The notes under the pieces were generated by a model, which was not told the DNA's origin, did not search any database, and was given only the letters and a program-made list of their open reading frames with translations. This document shows positions 11,201 through 22,269 of a stretch of DNA of 64,000 nucleotides, piece after piece. The position numbers and the translations under genes were made by a program. Numbering within the stretch: position 1 is the first letter of the stretch; every line of letters starts with the position of its first letter. The stretch spans positions 30,236,001 through 30,300,000 of the forward strand of contig NC_092568.1 of NCBI RefSeq assembly GCF_037975245.1, written 5' to 3'. Origin of the DNA: Apostichopus japonicus. Taxonomy: Eukaryota > Echinodermata > Holothuroidea > Aspidochirotida > Stichopodidae.

Positions 11201-14200
11201 TATGATATCTCTGGTGTCTGGGTAGACAATAACAGCACCTATGGAAAACTAGACGAAGAAGAAGAAGAAGAAGAAGAAAAAAAAGAGAAGAAGAAGAGAA
11301 AAAAGGGCTGAAGGATTCAAAGGAGTAGCACTTGTTAAATTATTCTGAAACCAAAATCTGGGAGTGGCAAAGAAAAGATAAGTAGGTCATCAGTATTGGC
11401 CCTTAAATTTTAACTCCCTAAAACTGCTACAACTTTTAGAAAGTACCTTATTGGAGATTCTGATCCTCCAAATGATTTCCCGATATTGATTTTTGTATCA
11501 TTAGACAATTGTATCAGTGAAGAAAGATGCTAATTGGATGAAAATTAATGAGCGTTAAAGTTTGAACATGAATGACCATCACTTGACTTTCTTGCAGATT
11601 TGGGGTCAATACTGTTGACCTTTTAACACCCTGTTGCATGGATTTGAAAAGAAAATAATGTAAGCACATCAGGATGCCTAGTAAATTGAGTAGGAAAGTG
11701 AATAAAATTGAAATGAAAGTATGTCCATAATCAAACCACTATTCAAAATGCCTGGGTAAGGATCAGTTTAAACTGACAGCAACTTGTTCAGACGTACCAT
11801 GTATGATTCATACTAACTTTCTTACTTCCTGTTGTGCCTAGTATGCACTGGGGAGGTGGTAGGGGCGGGGGGGGCGTATAGGAACACCTAATACAACAAA
11901 TGTTAAAATCTTCACTTACAGCCCCTTCCTTCCCTCCTCTTCTTGCTATACTGAGGGCAGTGTTCATGTAAGAGTTGATTCTTTCTACCTCTGTCTTTGA
12001 AAAGAAAGTGCCATCCAAAAGTCTGGATAGTCTTGATAAGATTAAAAAAAATAGAAAGTGAGAGGAAATTTCTCAGGATATAGAAATATTAATATCATAA
12101 GACTGAAACTGAAAACTAAAAAAAAATCCATAGCAACTTTTAACCCTGAAATTTAAGTATCTTGTAATGTAAGGCAATATCAATGATATCAATCCAGGTC
12201 TTCGAAATGGAATTTCTTGTTAAAAGGTAAACCATAATCACTTGGAAATTAATTAATGGCATCTCTCTTGTGGCCTGCTTATGTTTCTTACTCTGATACA
12301 TTGCCAAATGAGAAGGAAAGTGCTTGATCTGCTATGTTGGGTCAGTAGAAGGTTGGCATAGATAATATATCAAGCAATTACACTAAACTTGAGAGACAAA
12401 TAACTTTCATGTACAGAATTAAACAGCTAATAATCTCAACTTCATAGTGAGCTGGAGGGTTATAGAAATATAAGTAAATGTTACATGTCCCTGTGATAAT
12501 GATGAATAATTATAAATAAACTTAAAATGCAGCTCAAACAGCCACTCCTGGAATTACTAATGATAACATTCTCCAAACTTACTCCTTATCTTCATGGAAT
12601 GCTGTTGGCCAATACTTTTGGGCTTCAACAAACTGAGCTCTCGTCTTCGGCTGATATTCAGGCACTTTAGAGCAGGTGAGTTTGCCAAGTCCAGACTTAT
12701 TGAAATCTGGTAAAGTACAGAATATTTCATCTATGTTGGTACATGGTGCGTCATTCTCAAGTTGATCTGGAGTGCATAGGATTATCTGTAGCTGCTTACC
12801 TATGTAGGAGAAATGTAATGGAAGGTCATCCAATATTATCTCCATATATTATGTAATAATTGAAATATAGTTAATTTATTCTGTAAGCTCCTTTAATTCA
12901 CTCCTAGCAGCTCTGAAGATGTAGTCCCCAGAATTAATTCATCCTTGGGAGCGTGTCAACTCGTCGGTTCTCACGCTCAAATATTTAAAGAGAAAATTAA
13001 CAAATTCAGTCCTTCTAGACAATGAGATTCCAGCCACATGGTTTCATTTCTAGAATGCCACATTGTAGGCATTGCGTACTTGGAGATTACTTGGCTGCAT
13101 TTGTGACTGGCTCTTTGTAGCAAGGTGCTAATTTCATATTAATATTTATGGAGGTGCCTTGCTGTTACTACTAATCAAGAGTTCTGATATCTTATCCCAT
13201 CATAGTGGTCTCCCCCATATCTTAAGCAGAAATTTAGCTAATTCCACACATTCCTCAGATCCCAATTAGCAATCAGAATGGTCAAATACAAATAATTATT
13301 TTCATTGCTGGCATTTCTACGTGTGATTCAACTCCCTTTACTTCTAATTGAACTTTTTGCAATATAATTTCTTACATTAATTTGAGAGAAGAAGAGAGAA
13401 TATCAACTGAAATCAACTTTAACTTTTCATTGTTTATTTGGTAATTTGTAGGCTTCTTAGCCTACACTTATAATCACTCTCCAGAAAAAGATCCTTTACC
13501 TTTAACCTCTTCCCTGAAGCTACGGGAGCTTATCCCGTTATGCTACGACATTAGTCAGTCACTTATCAGAACTGGCATTTTGAAAATGATAACATTTACT
13601 TTGCTATGTGTCATAAGCTATCAGAAATAGATGAATTTGATCAAAAGTTATATATGCCTCCGGAATAATTATTATATTTTGTCATTGATATTTTAACCAA
13701 CTGTAACTCAACTTCTGCTAATATGCTGTCTTTAGCAGCTACTATAAGCATTTGAATATATATCAACAATAGTATATGAACAGGGATTGATATTGAGATG
13801 GCAGGAGTCAGACCAACATTAAGAGGATTTGTAAACATTGCCATGAAAGTTATTTGTGGAGGCGGGGGGGGAGGGGGAGGGGAGGGGGAGCATGGACCTC
13901 TGGTGTGACATGTGCAGTTGAAGTGTCACCTTATTGACTATTTCTGAAATCACTCACCTTGAATTTTCTCACTGCGTTTGACTCTCTTGACATGAGACAA
14001 ACTTGTGAGAGGAAATAGTTCTCCCAGTTGTCTGGATATACCAAGGAAAAGGAGGAAAAGAAAGTTTTAAGGAATTTCACAGCAGAGTAGTCTAATTTAA
14101 TTGCCATGCTTACAGATTTGGCTGTTTCCAGCCAACAAAAGCATAGCAAGAGGTGAATTTATTAATTGGCTAAAACACATTCTTCAGAACTATGTCAATA

Positions 14201-14874
14201 ACTAATGCACCAATGTATCTAGTGTTTTTTTACTAGTTACACTGGAAGCAACTACTTTTGTTGCATAGTTGAGAAAGAAATAAAGTATCAGAGAGACTAA
14301 CATGTAAAAAAGACTTCCACTTACTTAATTAAACGAGACGTTTCCTTTTTATCTGTTATTTCTGCTGAATACACTGTGACTGCAACAAAGAAAACAAAAA
14401 GAGAGAGAAGACACTTTCAAGGACTATTATTAAGGAAAAAACAATATTATGTTAAAGGACTAATTGCTAGAATCAATGAAAACTGGATACAAGAAAATTG
14501 GTTTTCTTAAAAAATAATTCAGATAGATATTTCTGTTGTGGCATTTAACAAAGCGTGAATGTCACTCAAGTTAACCTACTTATTTCAATGGAAGTTTAAT
14601 TGGTTTCTATTACTTATCCATACAATTTACAAGATTTCTATAGTAGTGTTCATGGAAAAGCAGCAAACAAGATTAGAAGCAAACAGAAAACTGCTGTACA
14701 GAAGAAAATTTGTTAAATCAGAGTGACATCTTAACCTTACTTAACTAAAAGTTAGGCCAAAATATTATTAACATATGAAAATGAATAACTAATCACTGAC
14801 TCACCTAAACTGATTGGTTTGGTAAAGAAATCATTCAACACGGGCACTGGAGTGTTTTTGCCTTGCATTTTCAT
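8234..14874 (-). CDS. ADAT3: tRNA wobble adenosine deaminase subunit 3
   Basis: ADAT3 pairs with ADAT2 to convert adenosine 34 to inosine in tRNA anticodons. The coding exons, in transcription order, are 14874-14805, 14379-14325, 14031-13958, 12799-12583, 12022-11920, 11248-11089, 9328-9055 and 8414-8234. All junctions are GT-AG and in phase, giving 377 residues, close to the human length. The N-terminal part has ETSRLIK and SHVKRVKR. Exon 4 ends [20 protein letters not shown], an ADAT3 hallmark. The deaminase core has [14 protein letters not shown] (zinc His205; V where active deaminases have Glu), then [14 protein letters not shown] (zinc Cys316 and Cys319). The C-terminus is [15 protein letters not shown]. 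An additional Ser/Glu/Asn-rich linker of about 50 residues precedes [11 protein letters not shown]. The start is the first ATG after an in-frame TAA; a 5'UTR intron is possible because AG sits just upstream of it. Confidence 0.95.
9055..9328 (-). CDS. ADAT3: ADAT3 exon 7 (zinc Cys motif, long linker)
   Basis: This 274-base exon starts after a CTCCAG acceptor and ends at AT|GTAAGT, splitting the Met codon between the two zinc cysteines. Most of it encodes a hydrophilic linker rich in S, E, N and T, which human ADAT3 lacks at this length. Its last residues, [16 protein letters not shown], identify the family. The incoming phase (one base) and outgoing phase (two bases) match the neighbouring exons. 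Confidence 0.9.
9755..10600 (-). mobile_element. 5'-truncated non-LTR retrotransposon (LINE) 3' end
   Basis: Located in ADAT3 intron 6 and in the same orientation as the gene. It holds the C-terminal part of a reverse transcriptase frame (10023-10595), about 240 bases of 3' flank, then an AATAAAG stretch and a short (TTATC)n tail at about 9754-9782. The 5' break falls inside the reverse transcriptase domain, as is typical of incomplete target-primed integration. A microsatellite tail rather than poly(A) points to a CR1/L2/Rex1-like lineage, but the clade is not settled. Confidence 0.75.
10023..10595 (-). pseudogene. LINE reverse transcriptase C-terminal fragment
   Basis: The 190-codon frame contains [20 protein letters not shown], the block that follows the catalytic core in jockey/CR1-type reverse transcriptases, then the thumb-like [20 protein letters not shown]. 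The YXDD catalytic motif and everything before it are missing, so the protein is dead. The frame itself has no internal stop, so the insertion is fairly recent. Confidence 0.8.
11249..11295. repeat. GAA microsatellite forming a splice tract
   Basis: GAA repeats followed by A/G-rich sequence on the plus strand read as CTT/T-rich on the minus strand. They end in CTAG exactly at the ADAT3 exon 6 boundary, so they supply the polypyrimidine tract of that acceptor. Confidence 0.75.
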
Positions 14875-15362
14875 CCAGCTACCGATCAAAAAGAGAAATT
14901 AAAATTTATTCTGCTACAATATTTGGGCGAATTAAAACATTGACTTGTGTACAACATACCAAATCCTCATACAGCTGTGTTGCCAACAATTTTCGTGCAA
15001 TTGGTTATAATAGTATTCTCACATTAAGACTGCAGACCTAGATGGCAAACAAAGCGTACTTGAAACGATCAGTCATAGTACAAATAAAGGCAGTGGATGG
15101 CTAATTACCAATAATGTTTACCTCTGTCTTAACCCACATACTGGAAAAATCCTTTAGCTAGGCCTAAATCTGATTGTCAAACTCCACTCCAGAATTTTCC
15201 GTCGGTCGTGCGAGTAACTTGAAGATAGCTATCTAGCACATCTGGATTCATCAGAGGATTCATGCAGCATTGAAAGTACATGTGTGTGTTATCGCTACGT
15301 TTCACGTTGCAGTACTTCGTTCCGAAGCATATTGACGAGATAAATACCAGAAATTGGCCGAG
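14875..15362. promoter_or_regulatory. Probable bidirectional promoter of ADAT3 and SRP14
   Basis: The 488 bp between the two divergent start codons contains no TE and no long frame. CpG dinucleotides cluster at about 15195-15345 (for example GTCGGTCGTGCGAG), while surrounding introns have few. No TATA box is obvious on either side. Both genes have housekeeping roles in translation, which suits a shared TATA-less promoter. The exact transcription starts cannot be read from the sequence. Confidence 0.6.
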
Positions 15363-18300
15363 ATGGTTCTACTGGATAACGAAAACGTAAAAAAATGTTT
15401 ATTTTGTATATGATTGACATATGTCCATGTATCCGTTCATTTTCACCTACACACATGCTTAGAATTTAGCTAAAACCAACTAACGTTAGTGTGAGGTTGG
15501 CAATATTGGACGCGTAACTCAGCCTAAGTGGCCAAGCCTAACCTTATGCTAGCCAGACAAAGTTACATTTACTGTAACGATGGGCTAGGCTAGCTTACTG
15601 CAAGCTACAGTACGCCGCAGTAAACATAGATAAACCTAGTTACATAGGCCTTACTTAGTTGGACCAATTACATTATTCAAAGGGGCCAAGGCCTAGTCTT
15701 TCTCCATACCACTTCCCTAGTTGTTATTACTAAGTTTCAAAGCAATACAATAGGCCAAAGCCTGTTAGTGTTAGGATAATTGCTAAAATTAGTATTCTTT
15801 GTCTTAGGCCCAGAATAAGGTTAGAACTAGGACCTTTTTTCGCAAGTATGTGTTATTTTTGAGCAGGGTATGGTTTGTCCAGTTGAATGCAATCCTTTTG
15901 TACAGGTATGTGTTGTGTGATCATCATTACTTTGTCTGTATGTATGTATTGTATGTATTTTAGATCCTCCTGCAAGCAGGAACTCGCGAAGAAGCCTCAT
16001 TGGCTTATCAAAGCCGTAAGCTGACCGAAGTCAGTCTCTTACATTCATATTTAACGTCCATGATGATGAATTGTCAAATGTCAACAATTCTGTAACTAGA
16101 CTCGAACCGAGGACCTTATGATTGGAAGGCACCAGCGTTAACCACTGAGCTAACAGTCCTGTATAGTTACATCTTGAGTGAATGTGTCAGTCAAGGGGGG
16201 TGGGGGGGGGGTACATCTCTAAAAAGTTAGAAAAGTGCAATAGTAGCTTGATACAAGTATTTAAGTATCATTGCTGTAAACATGCAAACCAAGAAGTTTG
16301 AGGGATAAAGTAACATTATTTTAGGAATTATTGAATTATGTTGCATTAACTTCTAAGGCATATGTACACCAGTACAATATGTCTTAATATTTGTTGTTTT
16401 GAGAAAAGCAGTAAATGATTTGGCATCTTTCTTACAGTTTCTGGCAGAGTTGACCAAACTGTTCCAAAAGAGCCGTGGTTCCGGGTCAGTCTACATCACT
16501 ATGAAACAGTGTAAGTTATTTACCATCTTTGAATTTGTTGCACCACAAGCAGTGGAGGGACACTGAATTCTCCCTGTTACTAGTTAGTGTCAGGTGGCCA
16601 GACATCCACAAGATGTCTCCGGATTTCATGTGGCATCCCTAGATCAAATGTGTCTTCGGAAATGTGCCCTGATTGTATTTAATGTCCCTGGAATATCCCT
16701 GAATTTATACCCTAAAGAATTTCAATTTTACCTGTTGGCCTTCCGTTCATGGAGACAGCTTGAACCTAAATGGGGATTGTTTGCAACTTCACACCTGTTG
16801 TTCATGATAAGCTTGCTAGTTTTGTGAAAACTAAAAACTTTTTTTTCTAGCAAAAAAGAAAGAATCTGGCTCCAAAACCAGTTTTGTTTTCCCCCTCCCG
16901 AATTGCATTGAAAACATCCAACTCTCTGACGGAGGTGTCGCGATCACTACCATGCATATTTTTTAAGCTTTAACCAACAGCGGTCCAAATCTAGTTCGTT
17001 CGCAGTAAATGGTAAAAATAAGGAGAATAAAATTCAAGAAATGTTACTGTCTTTCACGACTCTCTTTATATGACCCACGTTAACCTGAAGTAAAAATGTC
17101 GAAAAGAAATGTGTTAGTGATATGATTTCTTAAAGTTTTAACATCATGTACATGTACTGTACATTTTGTCTTGTGTTTACTGTACTTTACGAAGTTCAAG
17201 TTCGTGTTCAGAAAAAAATCACGGTCATCCCGATCACCCGATGATCTTGTCAGCTAGAAAACTAATGATAGCACAAGTAAATATTTACGTACAATCGTCT
17301 AAAAATTTCTTTTAACTAAGGAAGGGTTTGCTCAGTCAGCTGCTAACTGTTTAACCTGCTAATGATGATAAAATAGAATTTGTTTGTTAACACAAAAACT
17401 TTTTGCCCCAGATGGAGAATCTTCCTAAAGGTAGATGTTATTGTAATACCCCCTCTCGAGAAAATACAATCAATTGCTCTAGCCCCATTCACGCTTTTAA
17501 GATGTCATATTTTCAGAGATTAGGGCCAAGCGTAAACCCCATTATGACCAATTGATTGGTCCAATAAATTCAGTAGTGGCTGACAAAGTCTTCAAAGGTA
17601 CCAAATTGCACAAGGCTCTAGCCATGTTCGCGGGTGGTGTCTTGGCAGTGAAATAAATTTCTCTTCAAGGAGTGAAGAGATTTTACCGTCTACACCTGCA
17701 AGTACAAGTTGGAAAATATCGCTGGCAAAAGTGGGGTCGGCAAAGAAGATAAACTGTGTATATTAAAGTTGGAAAATGTGTTCATCAACGTAAAAGAACA
17801 ACCAACTGAGAGACGCCTTGTCTGATAACCGAAAGAAGAAATAGTGAAAGGAAAATAACAAATAAAATAAAATCTAGTAGCGTACAAAGAAGAATTGTCC
17901 AACAGCAACAACTGTAATTTCCAGCCATATATGCAACATTTTTACTTCTTTAGTATTCCTTGGCTCAAGCTGATGCCAAGTGTATCTTGTGAATAATGGA
18001 CTTTGATTGGTCTAATACAGGTATTACTTGTTGCATCTCTGTTGTTCAACTCACAGAGTCCTGCTCAAATGTTTTCTCACTGCTAGGCCTGTGTTCTGGG
18101 CCGGCTGTGTGCGTGGCTGTACATGTTGTATGGTATTGTGGATTGCGCTATGTCCCTTTCAAGTTTCAACAATCATTTTTTGAACACGAACTGTGCTCAA
18201 TGTGTTTGAAAAGATTTTCTCAATATCCTCTACTGTTAAATTGAAGTAAAATAATAAGAACAACAGAAAGAAGACAAACACGTTGGATATAACAATTTGT

Positions 18301-21300
18301 TTTGAACTACGACTTGGCATTTGAGTGTGTACTTCTCACAACTACTAACATTGCCACCAAGGTCAGTTCAATACTACAAGGTCACCTACTGTAACTGATG
18401 AACGCATATAAGGGCAGCATAGCCTAATGTTAGGCCTAGCTATCCACATCAATCACTGGTATATGGCGTGTGCCGATCATAGCTGACAATGTCGTCTAGC
18501 AGTAAAGCTTTCTCTTGTTGCAATTTACTTTCATATTGCAAAAGAACAGTAAATGGGAGAAACCAAAGTACTTTGTTTTTGCCAGTATTTGCAACTCAAA
18601 TTTTGTTTTTTATTCTTTGTTTTTTCGGTTTTCTTATAATAAATAGAGTACCTAAATTCGGTCAGCAAAAAAAGTTTTGGTACTAAAACTGGTTTCATGT
18701 GCAAGCTTAGTTCATGATGACCCACAGATGAATAATTTCACAGCAGGTTAATCACATGAAAGGCATCATCTTGTACTTAGTAATGAATAATGGACTTCCA
18801 GTTACCTTTAGTTGGATTTGGTCCTTTTATTTATCTTGGACTAAATACTTGTTTCAAAATGAGGTGTTCTAAACTATTGCATTGGACCATCATCCTTGAA
18901 ACAAAGAACCTCCCAAACACTAAGAGACACTCAAAATGGCTTCATGTAAACAAACTATGAACTTTTAGTCTTTCTTATATTGTAAGTACACTACAGTAGG
19001 TAATAGTTCAGATTGCATTATATTGCTACAGTTGTTTACAGTATGAATAAAAATATTTGCTGTCCTTGTTTAATTTCAAAATGGCTGATAAAAGTAGAGT
19101 TTCCATTTAGAACAATTTTTGACGATCACAATTGTATGTAGAAAACAGCAGAAAGTATTTTATGTTCAGTGAAATTAACATAGAAATTAAATGAAATGAA
19201 ATGGTTACTTTGGCGAGACAACAAAATTTGTGCAGACATTCACCTTCAAAAGCAACAGTAGCATCTTGTGTATGTATCACTATTCCCTTAAAGCAACAGT
19301 TTCAGTACAAGCTTTTGTTCAATTAATAACATCTGTTATGAAAATAGTGCAATTAACTAAGAACAGTGTACATAATAAGTTCATAAAGGTCTCATAACCT
19401 ATTTGAGAGGGTTGTCCTTTTAGCAATTCTGACAGCACAGAAGAGAAACTGGCAAAACTGTTTACACTTCTCTATGGATGAATCAACAGTAATAAGGTTT
19501 TATTTGCTGTAATGTTTTTGTGCCCCACAAAAACTACTTTGAATAAACATCATGGATTTATGAGAACATCAGGACGTTAAGTTTACCCAACTCTTTTCTT
19601 TGGCAGATTATGGACAAACAAAGCCTCAACCTAAGAACACAGATCGCCATTCCATGTCAGAAGCCTCAGATCACAAGTGTCTGGTGAGAGCAACAAATGG
19701 AAAAAAGAAAATGAGCACAGTGGTGAGTTTAAACCTTACGTTACAATGAGAAGCAAAAATCAAAACAGATTGAACTTGCTTCAAGTCCTCTTAAAAAGTT
19801 GATGTATTAGCCTTGATAAGGCTGTGATAGTTTGCCTTGGTGGAAGTGAGATATCATCTTTAGTGTCAATAGACCTTAACAGCCCAGTACATTGGTATTC
19901 TGAACTCTTCCCTGTAAGCAGCATTTTGTTTATATTGCATGTTTCAACAGTTTTTAGCAAATATTATATACGGAAGGACTGGTCAGTGAAAACTATATGG
20001 TTGCATAATTAGTTATTTAACTAAATATATATGACACAATTCAGAGCTCCTTTATTAGTGATTACTGAACTGTTTTTCTTTGAATGTTGGCAAATTTGTC
20101 ATCCCTACTGTCACATCATTTATGGGCAAGAACAAATGAACACGGATGAAGTTTTTAAACAATTTGTTTTCATTATTTGAATTGACAGCTAAGAAAACTG
20201 TAAGAATTGAGATTCAATACAAAATTCTGTTTAGTATTACAGTGAACTTACTTGTGAATGTCTGCAATATTTAATCCTGTTGATGTTCATGTGAAGTATT
20301 GTTGTTCTGCTGTTTCCAACAAGAGTTTGCTTTTGTCAAAACCAAAAGTTTGGTATACCTCATCTTTAAAATACAATTTATCTTTGGAATATTTTAGAAT
20401 CCAAGGGTTTCGATGCAACATCACTGACGGTGAACCTCCACTTGATTCTGATGTCTCCCTCTTTTTTCTTTTTTTTAATTTAATTTTTTTTTTAATTTCA
20501 TGAACAATGTGTTGTACAAAACCTGGTTAAATAGTTCTCCTTAAACTATTACTAATGTATGCTTATTACTTTTAAATCCTTGTTTCAAAGGCAGCAAATT
20601 GTATAACAGTTGAGCACTACCAAATGAACCAGTCAAATTTCTATTTTCATAGCTTTTCTGTGAGATGTTCGAGTCTCTTCAGATCAACGGAGTCTGGATG
20701 TGTGGAACTTGTCATTCATATGTTACATATCATGATTGAATGCTTAGAACTTGCAAAATTGAATATTAAAAACTGTCTACAAGGTTTGTTTATTTTCTTT
20801 CTTTTCACAGATAAGTAACAGAGATGTAACCAAATTTCAAATGGTAAGTTTTGCACACGTATGTGCACATCATTATTCTGTGACTGTGTTGTTGCTAATG
20901 TAAAGTTGTCCTGTATATTAATGTTTACAGTACAGTATGTTATATGTGGTGATATTTTCTACCAAGTGACTTTGAGACATTCATTAAATGTAACATTATC
21001 AGTATTTATCTGATGATATTTGCATATAAGTGTATATTCAACAGCTATTCGCATATCAAGTGTTTATTCAGCAGACATTTGCATATAAACTGTTTATTCA
21101 GCAGCTATTTGGCATACAGAGTATTACATGAAGTAATATTACAGTTAATCAACCCAGAACTTCTCTGTGATTTACCCAAATAGATATCTCTAACCTAAAT
21201 GATCTGTTCTCAGCCATGTACTTGATGATTTCTCCATTGATCAATAGATATCTGTAGATCTTTTCAAGTTGGATTATGTGTCTGCCCGTGGGTTTTAATT

Positions 21301-21983
21301 TAAATTATTTCTACCTCTATCTTATCCCCAATGACTTGGCCTGAGGCCTTAGGGTAACTTACATGTATATCTCTCCCTCTCTCAAAATGAGACCCCCTAT
21401 TGGCTTGTTATCTTTTCTAGGAAATGTTGAGTGGGACATTCCTTAACATTGGATATTTTGTTCCATCAGTTGATCCAAGGATGTCTTACAGATCACATAG
21501 CCAACTTTAGGTGGCATCTGACCCTTTCATCAACCGCACAGTTGGCGATTTATTTTTATGCTGTTGTACTTTACATCTAAGATAGTAAAAAGTGCTTCAA
21601 GACAAGTAACGTAATTACATTTATATGGTTCAAATATTGAAACCACAACTATTCCAAGGAACATTCACAGATTCATACCCCATGGATATTTGGCAATTTT
21701 CATTTAAAAAAAATCTGTCTGTAGTAGAAAGACTTATCTTCATGTGGTATCTGGGTGGTGACGGAGGGTTGGTGAGGAATTGAAATTAGGTAACAAAACT
21801 GTGATGAAAATGAAATGACGAAAAGGGGAAAAAATGTACATTATGTGAACATTGAAATATTTTGCTTTCTTTCTTTCTTTTCTCCAAAAGGCATACGCAA
21901 ACCTCTTGAAAGCAAACATGGATGGACTGAGAAAGAGAGACAAAAGGTCTTCCAAGAAGCCCAAGACGACCAAAGCGACATAG
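15363..21983 (+). CDS. SRP14: Signal recognition particle 14 kDa protein
   Basis: SRP14 binds the Alu domain of SRP RNA with SRP9 and slows translation while the ribosome is targeted to the ER. The coding exons are 15363-15386, 16438-16510, 19607-19722, 20811-20843 and 21891-21983. All are GT-AG and in phase, giving 112 residues. The protein begins MVLLDNENFLAELTKLFQKS, then GSVYITMKQYYGQTKP, CLVRATNGKKKMSTV, RDVTKFQMAYANLLKANMDG and a basic tail LRKRDKRSSKKPKTTKAT. This follows the human protein throughout except that the Ala-rich C-terminal extension of primates is absent. The ATG is in a good context (GCCGAGATGG). Exon 1 holds only 8 codons. Confidence 0.97.
15937..16158 (-). mobile_element. 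tRNA-derived SINE, copy 1
   Basis: Read on the minus strand, it starts with a tRNA-like head. TTAGCTCAGTGGTTAACGC is the RNA polymerase III box A and GGTTCGAGTC (16099-16108) is box B. A body follows, with GACTGACTTCGG and GCTTCTTCGCGAGTTCCTGC, and a tail of ATAC/ATGT repeats closes it. It lies in SRP14 intron 1, antisense to the gene. Copy 2 at about 31010-31250 shares both head and body. Confidence 0.8.
21008..21118. repeat. ~36-bp tandem repeat with ATTTGCAT
   Basis: Three degenerate units in SRP14 intron 4 share ATTTGCATATAA and TGTTTATTCAGCAGCTATT. Two units contain the octamer ATTTGCAT, a POU-domain binding sequence; whether it functions is unknown. Confidence 0.65.
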
Positions 21984-22054
21984 CTGGACAGTACAGGACA
22001 GATGTGGGCATATCAGGAGGGTGTGGATTTAACCCCTGGGATGAAGACCGGTGC

Positions 22055-22060
22055 AATAAA
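22055..22060 (+). promoter_or_regulatory. Candidate poly(A) signal of SRP14
   Basis: AATAAA lies 72 bases after the SRP14 stop codon. A weaker ATTAAA follows about 65 bases later. Confidence 0.5.
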
Positions 22061-22173
22061 ATGATGGTTATGAGAGATAATGAGATGCAAAGCCGGAAGG
22101 TGTGCTAACTTCAAGTCTGGTATTAAATGCATGACCACATAAAATCAACACACATCCATCTCTTGGCCATATA

Positions 22174-22269
22174 GGAGGAGATTATCTCCATTGGAAGATC
22201 AGCCCATGTGGACTTCAAGGTTCAGTCGTACGATATGTTCTCCGAATTAGAGAAATCTCGAAGAAACTA
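22174..22269 (+). other. Exon-like open segment downstream of SRP14
   Basis: A plausible acceptor (TTGGCCATATAG) is followed by 31 open codons reading EEIISIGRSAHVDFKVQSYD and on to a stop. The composition looks protein-like. In the same direction just upstream, a frame overlapping SRP14 exon 5 ends with NPWDEDRCNKMMVMRDNEMQ before a possible GT. I do not recognise either part. It may be an alternative 3' end of SRP14, a small separate exon, or chance. Confidence 0.2.

Noticed and set aside
10994-11311. 105-codon plus-strand frame ending in Glu/Lys repeats
   Set aside because: It is the reverse strand of ADAT3 exon 6 plus the GAA microsatellite. The minus strand gives the clear ADAT3 match.
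13641-13844. 67-codon minus-strand frame in ADAT3 intron 3
   Set aside because: Exons 3 and 4 join in phase without it, and it shows no ADAT3 similarity.
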